From the NCBI RefSeq assembly GCF_014651615.1, contig NZ_BMXF01000003.1, forward strand, positions 186,001 to 250,000: a stretch of 64,000 nucleotides of DNA, given 5' to 3'. Below, in pieces: positions 59,044-64,000 of this stretch. The DNA is from Persicitalea jodogahamensis (lineage in GTDB: Bacteria > Bacteroidota > Bacteroidia > Cytophagales > Spirosomataceae). Position 1 is the stretch's first letter. Every line of letters starts with the position of its first letter. The notes under the pieces are model-generated. The model was not told the origin of the DNA. It searched no databases and saw only the letters and a list, made by a program, of their open reading frames with translations. The position numbers and the translations under genes are program-made.

Positions 59044-60033
59044 ATGCTCCGAAGACTTCTCCGCCGCATCCAGGACTTTTTCGGGATTTCACCCGCCGAG
59101 TCGCGCGGAGCATTGGTGCTTATCCTACTAAGTTTTGGCCTGGTGTGGGCACCGACAGTATACAAGTGGTGGGTACTTCCGCTTTTTCAGGATGATACGA
59201 TCCCCTTTACTATCGAGTATCTGGATAGTACTGCCGCCCTGATTCCTGGTCAGAGTTCACAATTTGGACAGGAGAGAGACTTTGCGCGCAGTACTTTTGG
59301 CGGTAATGATGAAACCCCGGCTCGTCCAACCCGCCTTTTTATTTTCGACCCTAATACGGCTTCTCCCGACCAGCTTCAGGAGTTAGGCATTCCTCGATTT
59401 CTTGCGCTACGCATAGAAAAGTACCGTCAAAAAGGCGGCAGGTTCCGGCGAAAGGAAGATTTACAGAAAATTTACGATTTTCCGCCCGCGCTTTTCGCAA
59501 AGCTGGAACCGTATATCGAACTGACGAGTAGTACACAGCAACCTGGCCTTCCCAATGCTGGATTTGAAGAAAATCCGACACGTGAAACTACCTTTGTTCC
59601 TCCCAACGCTGCCAGACCATTTGCCCGGCCGACGCCAGTAGCTTTCGACATTAACACTGCAGATACAACTCAATTGGCAACCCTCAGAGGCATCGGCAGC
59701 AAGTTATCGGCGCGTATCGTCAAGTTTCGCGACGCTCTCGGAGGCTTCCATTCGACAGAGCAGTACTCCGAAGTTTTTGGCCTGGACTCGCTGGCGCTTG
59801 CCGAGTTGAGACGGTATGGCCGGGTGCAGACCCCACCTCAAAAAATAAACATCAATACAGCCACGATCGAGGAGCTTTCCCGACACCCTTACTTTCGCAA
59901 CCGAAAACTCAATGAAGTTATAGTCCGCTATCGTGAGCAGCACGGACCGTACGCCTCGTTCGAGGCTATGAAGTCCGTGCGAATTCTGGACGATGCGACA
60001 CTGAAAAAGTGGATGCCCTACCTGGCATTTTAG
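59044..60033 (+). CDS. Triple helix-hairpin-helix (ComEA-like) membrane protein
   Basis: A 329-residue protein with one N-terminal membrane segment (ALVLILLSFGLVWAPTV, about 23-39) and three helix-hairpin-helix DNA-binding domains: FDPNTASPDQLQELGIP (about 100-165), FDINTADTTQLATLRGIGSK (about 200-262) and ININTATIEELSRHPYF (about 270-329). The ComEA family binds DNA outside the inner membrane during uptake; here three copies follow one anchor. The second copy keeps the GIG hairpin best. Confidence 0.85.
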   Translation: MLRRLLRRIQDFFGISPAESRGALVLILLSFGLVWAPTVYKWWVLPLFQDDTIPFTIEYLDSTAALIPGQSSQFGQERDFARSTFGGNDETPARPTRLFIFDPNTASPDQLQELGIPRFLALRIEKYRQKGGRFRRKEDLQKIYDFPPALFAKLEPYIELTSSTQQPGLPNAGFEENPTRETTFVPPNAARPFARPTPVAFDINTADTTQLATLRGIGSKLSARIVKFRDALGGFHSTEQYSEVFGLDSLALAELRRYGRVQTPPQKININTATIEELSRHPYFRNRKLNEVIVRYREQHGPYASFEAMKSVRILDDATLKKWMPYLAF

Positions 60034-60035
60034 GG

Positions 60036-60066
60036 AGGAAAGAGGCCAGCGTCACCTTTCCTTTTT
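60036..60066 (+). terminator. Weak terminator after the HhH gene
   Basis: AGGAAAG (60036-60042) and CTTTCCT (60056-60062) form a 7-bp stem followed by TTTT. It lies between two convergent genes. Confidence 0.4.
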
Positions 60067-60072
60067 CTCTTT

Positions 60073-60852
60073 CTAGAAGTTGGGCTTCAGCAAGTACTTG
60101 GAGTAAAATTCTTCGATTACGCGAACTGCCTCCTCCGGAGTTTCAACAACACTGAATAGCTTCAAATCGCCGGGACTAATGTTGTTTTGGGCTTCGAGCA
60201 TGGTGCCTTCGATCCAGTCGATCAAGCCTGTCCAGTATTCCCGGCCTACCATGATAATGGGGAAACGGCCAATCTTTTTGGTCTGTATCAACGTGAGGGC
60301 TTCAAAAAGCTCATCGAGTGTGCCGAAGCCTCCGGGCAGTACGATGAATCCCTGCGAGTATTTTACGAACATGACTTTCCTGACAAAGAAAAAATCATAG
60401 TCCATATTTTTGTCGGGGTCAATAAATGGATTGCTGTGCTGCTCGAAGGGCAGTTGAATGTTCAGACCGACCGATTTCCCATTCTGCTCGTATGCACCTT
60501 TGTTGGCCGCTTCCATTATACCAGGCCCGCCTCCCGTGATCACACCATACCCCTTCTGCACCAGTTTGGCCGCTATCTCTTCGGCAATGCCGTAGTAAGG
60601 GTTGTCGGGGGTAGTACGGGCGGAGCCGAATATAGATACGCAGGGGCCGATTTTGGCGAGTTTGTCAAAACCTTCCACAAACTCCGCCATAACCTTGAAA
60701 ATGACCCAGGAGTCGGCGCTTTTGATTTCGTTCCAGTCACGATCCTGAAAGGCTTCTTTGATCCGTGCCTCGTCTTCCGGCACGGCAGGATTCATGAGTG
60801 AAATATCAGTCTGTTCTGTGGTGATTGGATTTTCTTTAAGTGCTTCTTTCAT
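60073..60852 (-). CDS. LOG-family nucleotide 5'-monophosphate nucleosidase-like protein
   Basis: A 259-residue protein from ATG 60852; an open extension to 60912 is less likely. Rossmann-type LOG motifs: ITGGGPGIMEAANKGA, then IVLPGGFGTLDELFEAL (the PGGxGTxxE active site). LOG enzymes cleave nucleoside monophosphates to base and ribose 5-phosphate (cytokinin activation in plants; PpnN-like in bacteria). Rossmann core from about 70. The substrate here is not known. Confidence 0.88.
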   Translation of the reverse strand: MKEALKENPITTEQTDISLMNPAVPEDEARIKEAFQDRDWNEIKSADSWVIFKVMAEFVEGFDKLAKIGPCVSIFGSARTTPDNPYYGIAEEIAAKLVQKGYGVITGGGPGIMEAANKGAYEQNGKSVGLNIQLPFEQHSNPFIDPDKNMDYDFFFVRKVMFVKYSQGFIVLPGGFGTLDELFEALTLIQTKKIGRFPIIMVGREYWTGLIDWIEGTMLEAQNNISPGDLKLFSVVETPEEAVRVIEEFYSKYLLKPNF

Positions 60853-60969
60853 TAATTCAATGTTGATTGAGCGGGTCACCGCCCGGTGAAATAGGGAATG
60901 AGTGAATGACAAGAACTAAATAGCCAGGGCTGTAACAACATTTCACCTCAGCTCACTCCCTTCTTAAAA

Positions 60970-60995
60970 TTGTAAAGTCAGTATCTTTATCTTTG
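60970..60995 (+). promoter_or_regulatory. rpiB promoter
   Basis: TTG (60970-60972) and TATCTTTG (60988-60995) fit the -33/-7 pattern with slightly short spacing; leader about 68 nt. Confidence 0.45.
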
Positions 60996-61069
60996 TGAAA
61001 TTTCCGATCCAAAATTACTAACAATTTTTCCTCGGCTATTCTTATCGGGTGGAGATACTTAACAGAAAT

Positions 61070-61504
61070 ATGATGAAAAAAATTGCCATCGGCGCAGACC
61101 ATGCCGGATTTTCATACAAACAGCCCATCAAGGAATGGCTGGAAGCCAATGGGTATGAGCCAGTAGACTATGGTACCGATAGCTTCGAATCGGTAGACTA
61201 CCCAGACTTTGCACACCCGGTAGCCAGCGCGGTGGAAAATGGAGAATTCGAGCGGGGTATCTTGCTGTGTGGCAGCGGACAAGGGGTATGTATGACTGCC
61301 AATAAGCACGCCGGGATACGGGCGGCGCTGGTTTGGGAGAAGGAAATTGCGGAACTTTCCCGTCAGCACAACGATGCCAATATTATTTGCCTTCCCGTGC
61401 GCTTCATCGAGTTGGAAGAAGCCCTTATCAGCGTGCAAAAATTTCTTAGTACCGACTTTGAAAGTGGGCGACACCAGCGGCGTGTAGGCAAAATGGCCTG
61501 TTGA
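61070..61504 (+). CDS. rpiB: Ribose-5-phosphate isomerase B
   Basis: A 144-residue isomerase that interconverts ribose 5-phosphate and ribulose 5-phosphate. IAIGADHAGFSYK, YGTDSFESVDYPDFAHPV and the catalytic-loop stretch LLCGSGQGVCMTANK (Cys nucleophile region) are diagnostic, as is NDANIICLP. ATG 61070 or the adjacent ATG 61073 is the start; an upstream GTG at 61049 is less likely. Confidence 0.94.
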   Translation: MMKKIAIGADHAGFSYKQPIKEWLEANGYEPVDYGTDSFESVDYPDFAHPVASAVENGEFERGILLCGSGQGVCMTANKHAGIRAALVWEKEIAELSRQHNDANIICLPVRFIELEEALISVQKFLSTDFESGRHQRRVGKMAC

Positions 61505-61545
61505 ATTTTGACGGTCGCCAGCCTTCGCAGCGTCAGCCCGTCCAG

Positions 61546-61588
61546 AATAGCCGGTACATGAGCATGCCCATGTACCGGCTATTTTTTT
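61546..61588 (+). terminator. Intrinsic terminator of rpiB
   Basis: A perfect 15-bp stem (61546-61560 with 61569-61583, loop AGCATGCC) followed by a T-run. It also overlaps the stop codon of the convergent membrane-protein gene at 61587. Confidence 0.92.
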
Positions 61589-62996
61589 ATCCAGTTTTCT
61601 CATAAATCCCCTGCCAGGGACTGAGCTTGTAGCGCTTTTGCAGAGCCGGAACGCGCTCGAACAACTTCGGCATCACGCCTTGCTTGTCGATGACATAATC
61701 GGGCGGATCCTGTCGAAAATTGTCGTAGACATGAATGACGCTGTCGAAGTTGTCCAGGTTTTCTAGGTCATAGCGAGACAAATCCCAGTTGAGATAGGGC
61801 GTTGCGGTGTAGTTGTTCATATACTCCCCTTCGTCATCGCCAATGACCAGTATCTTTTTCTGACGGATAGGCTCAGGTAACAAAGCGGGTTTTGCCCGGA
61901 GGTTATCCAGCCGGCCTACCGCCAGGCCAGGCACCAGATTCATGAGCCCTTGATACTGGATAAAAGAGATTCCTCCAATAACACCCAGAAATAATAATTC
62001 CGCCACCCAAATGCGGCGGAAACTCTGGAAGTAGTAGGCTGCGAAATAGGCCAGGGCGGGCAAAAACACAACAAACTGCATAGGTGCCAGGTACTCCATC
62101 AAGGGAACCATGAGCGCTGCTGTAATTACCCACATTGCCATCATTTGCTGAATCCGAGACTGGTAGTTGACCAAACGGGTACTGGTAAGCATTTTCATGA
62201 AACCGAGGGTGCCGATTACCAGAGGAATAACCAATGTGAAAATGAGCGTGGAGAAGTCGTTGAGTGCATATTGCTTGACGGCAAAAACCGATGTCAGCAG
62301 ATTGCGGTTGAGGTTGGCGACGCTGTCGTTGAGATAGAAATACAGCGTAACCATCGCGAGTGGGAAAACAGCACCAAAAAAACCAAGCAGGTGCTGCCGG
62401 AGAGTGGCGCCTGAATAAAAGAGCAATGACACAAAAGCCCAGCCCATAAAAAGAGCAGCAGGCAGGTAAAACAGGGAGGCAAGCCCAATATACACCCCCA
62501 GCTCAAAAATTTCGTTGGTGATTTCCCGCCGTTCCAGCATTTTGATGGCCACGCCCAGTGCCAACAAGAGGAAGGTGGTGGCCATCAGCATTGGCGAAAG
62601 GGTAGTAAGGTCGAAAGATATGTTGAGCAACAGCGCATAAATAGCACCAGGTATGTGACTGCGCTCGGGAAGCACATCTCTGGCGCGAAGGATGTAATTG
62701 AAATACAGAATTTGAAAAACGGAAACGGCTCCCGCCGTTACCTGAAAAGCAAGCTGAGACCGTCCGAAAAGGCGGTCGATGGCCCAATAGACCATGCCGG
62801 AGAGCGGGCTGACATTATCCCAAACGTCCCGGTACAACATGAAACCCCGGTTCATTTGCTCACCCACCAGCATCCAGCTCAATTCGGGTATCAGAAGCGG
62901 TACTTCGCTCCACAGAAAGGGTAGGCGTAGCAGAATGAAAAACAGCACAAGGCTGAGATTCAGGTAAGACGCATTGACTCTAAAAAAACTCAGCAA
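61587..62996 (-). CDS. Polytopic membrane protein of unknown function (DUF6427-like start)
   Basis: A 469-residue protein with about ten membrane helices in residues 10-360 and a soluble tail of about 100 residues (KILVIGDDEGEYMNNY, YLNWDLSRYDLENLDNFDSVI). The start MLSFFRVNASYLNLSLVLFFILLRLPF recalls the DUF6427 family of Bacteroidota, but the match is from memory. The loop YRDVWDNVSPLSGMVYW after the first helix carries acidic residues as in GT-C enzymes, so a glycosyltransferase-like role cannot be ruled out. It is convergent with rpiB. Confidence 0.6.
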   Translation of the reverse strand: MLSFFRVNASYLNLSLVLFFILLRLPFLWSEVPLLIPELSWMLVGEQMNRGFMLYRDVWDNVSPLSGMVYWAIDRLFGRSQLAFQVTAGAVSVFQILYFNYILRARDVLPERSHIPGAIYALLLNISFDLTTLSPMLMATTFLLLALGVAIKMLERREITNEIFELGVYIGLASLFYLPAALFMGWAFVSLLFYSGATLRQHLLGFFGAVFPLAMVTLYFYLNDSVANLNRNLLTSVFAVKQYALNDFSTLIFTLVIPLVIGTLGFMKMLTSTRLVNYQSRIQQMMAMWVITAALMVPLMEYLAPMQFVVFLPALAYFAAYYFQSFRRIWVAELLFLGVIGGISFIQYQGLMNLVPGLAVGRLDNLRAKPALLPEPIRQKKILVIGDDEGEYMNNYTATPYLNWDLSRYDLENLDNFDSVIHVYDNFRQDPPDYVIDKQGVMPKLFERVPALQKRYKLSPWQGIYEKTG

Positions 62997-63033
62997 GGGG
63001 GCGAAAGGGTAAAAAAGAGGAAATGATTTTTCA

Positions 63034-63041
63034 CAAAACTA
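63034..63041 (-). promoter_or_regulatory. Promoter -7 element of the 61587-62996 gene
   Basis: TAGTTTTG on the minus strand, identical to the ftsX -7 box, about 38 bp before the ATG. The -33 box is weak. Confidence 0.35.
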
Positions 63042-63135
63042 CATCCCTCCTTTGTACTATAATAAATTAGGGAGAATTTTTACAAAATAAGGACAAAGTG
63101 GTTTGGCTTTCGAAAAAGCAGCTTCGAGCAGACGG

Positions 63136-64000
63136 TCAAGAAAGCCTCTGCCACATTTGAACGCACATTCGCGCATTGTGGTAGGGCGCTTTCCAGAAAT
63201 GGATTTTATCGCCGTCGACGGCCGTCCCGTTCTCAAGTACCGTCGTGTGCCACTCGCCACGTTTCGTATCCATGAATTTTTGCTGAATGTATTCCCAGCT
63301 TCTATCGGCTGTTTTCAGGTACTTTTCATTTCCACTCATCTGGTAGGCATTATAGAACCCCACCACCTGCTCAGCCAGTACCCACCAGCTTCGATTGGTC
63401 TGCAGGTGGTGGGTTTCGGGAAAGTACTCGTAATTAAGTGCTCCGTCGCTACCCAAACCCGCCGTGGCGGCCTCTGCCATTTTGAGGCATCTGTCCCGGA
63501 CGGTTTCAGTCACCGTGTGGTCACCGAGTAGTTCGGCGGTTTCGTACAAAAGCCACGATGCCTCAATGTCGTGGCCGTAGGATATGGTCTTGTCTTTGGG
63601 TATCCACTTTTTAGTAAAAAAAAGCTTCATCCGATCAGTGTCGTCCACGATGCGATCCATAATGACCAACAGCATAGCGGTGGTCTGCTTTTTGAGCTTG
63701 GCATCGGGCCATACCGTGAAGAGATTGGTATAGGCTTCAATCAAATGCAGGTGCGTATTCATGCTCTTTGAGTACGGAGACTGGCTAAGTAAGTAGTTGT
63801 CGATCGGTTCCCCTTTCCGGCCGATTGCTTCCAGATAACCGCCCTCTTCCCCGTCGAAGGCACTCTTTTCTATATAATCAAAGAGTCCTTTGGCAAGTGT
63901 GAGAGCTTTCTCCACCTTAAAAGCCCGGTAGTACTCACTCAGTCCATACATCGCAAAAGCCTGACCGTACATTTGCTTGGTTGTTTCCAAAGGCTTCCCT
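63136..64000 (-). CDS. Cellobiose 2-epimerase / N-acylglucosamine 2-epimerase family (5' end cut by window)
   Basis: Reading continues to the window edge (288 codons to the stop at 63136). An (alpha/alpha)6-barrel sugar epimerase: QMYGQAFAMYGLSEYYRAF, SMNTHLHLIEAYTNLFTVWPD, ISYGHDIEASWLLYETAELLG and LPYHNARMCVQM-type end (KAPYHNARM). The NTHLHLIEAY and GHDIEASWLL blocks with their catalytic His favour cellobiose 2-epimerase over GlcNAc 2-epimerase. The N-terminal third of about 100 residues lies outside. Mannan or cello-oligosaccharide use is plausible. Confidence 0.85.
   Translation of the reverse strand, partial: GKPLETTKQMYGQAFAMYGLSEYYRAFKVEKALTLAKGLFDYIEKSAFDGEEGGYLEAIGRKGEPIDNYLLSQSPYSKSMNTHLHLIEAYTNLFTVWPDAKLKKQTTAMLLVIMDRIVDDTDRMKLFFTKKWIPKDKTISYGHDIEASWLLYETAELLGDHTVTETVRDRCLKMAEAATAGLGSDGALNYEYFPETHHLQTNRSWWVLAEQVVGFYNAYQMSGNEKYLKTADRSWEYIQQKFMDTKRGEWHTTVLENGTAVDGDKIHFWKAPYHNARMCVQMWQRLS

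Overview
The window is bacterial chromosome, almost certainly from a Bacteroidota member of the order Cytophagales (Dyadobacter/Spirosoma-like). The evidence is gene content: an SLBB-type polysaccharide exporter, DUF3098 next to ftsX and uppP, a bifunctional-nuclease/UVR protein, a dimeric-type glycyl-tRNA synthetase, a fused chorismate mutase/prephenate dehydratase and lipoproteins with acidic sorting residues. Promoters of the Bacteroidota type (TAnnTTTG at -7) recur before genes, and several genes start with TTG or GTG with little Shine-Dalgarno. No CRISPR array, phage, insertion sequence or integrase is visible.

Layout. 1-1689: 3'-truncated NADP-malic enzyme. 1796-26823: a ~25 kb surface-polysaccharide locus, nearly all on the minus strand. 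It runs from an SLBB outer-membrane exporter, a Wzz-like chain-length protein and a Wzm/Wzt ABC exporter, through a DegT aminotransferase, WbqC, a PglD-like acyltransferase, a GT-C membrane protein and at least eight glycosyltransferase-type genes, to an O-antigen ligase/polymerase, an SGNH protein, a WcaF-type acetyltransferase and a WecA-type initiating transferase. Inside it (10310-12288) sits a foreign-looking divergent pair of lipoprotein genes: an AztD-like metal-binding beta-propeller and a small acidic lipoprotein. They share an intergenic region holding three TGCAAC-N3-GTTGCA operators placed on the two promoters, which looks like a Fur/Zur-type metal regulon and is the most striking signal in the window.

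27101-45455: housekeeping genes (parE, pheA, ribF-truB-uppP-DUF3098, ftsX, bifunctional nuclease, etfA/etfB, TPR, YihY/BrkB, an orphan 118-aa protein, an FGE-like lipoprotein, purine nucleoside phosphorylase, an HI0933 flavoprotein, a membrane-anchored NUC endonuclease, an ABC permease). 45532-45615: tRNA-Leu(CAA) with its own promoter and terminator. 45829-55254: nitrogen assimilation (P-II, AmtB, then gltB-gltD) interrupted by OsmC and DinB-family genes. 55558-64000: rnz, a SixA-like phosphatase, glyS, a ~490-bp ORF-free block that may encode a structured RNA, a triple helix-hairpin-helix protein, a LOG-family protein, rpiB, a polytopic membrane protein and a truncated cellobiose 2-epimerase-like gene.

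How it fits together: UppP (31853) recycles the undecaprenyl phosphate that the WecA-type enzyme at 1796 primes; the polysaccharide is assembled by the GT set, decorated by acyl/acetyltransferases and exported by Wzm/Wzt with the SLBB/Wzz pair. P-II, AmtB and glutamate synthase form an ammonium-uptake and assimilation neighbourhood. All functional names rest on reading translated motifs; no database search was run.
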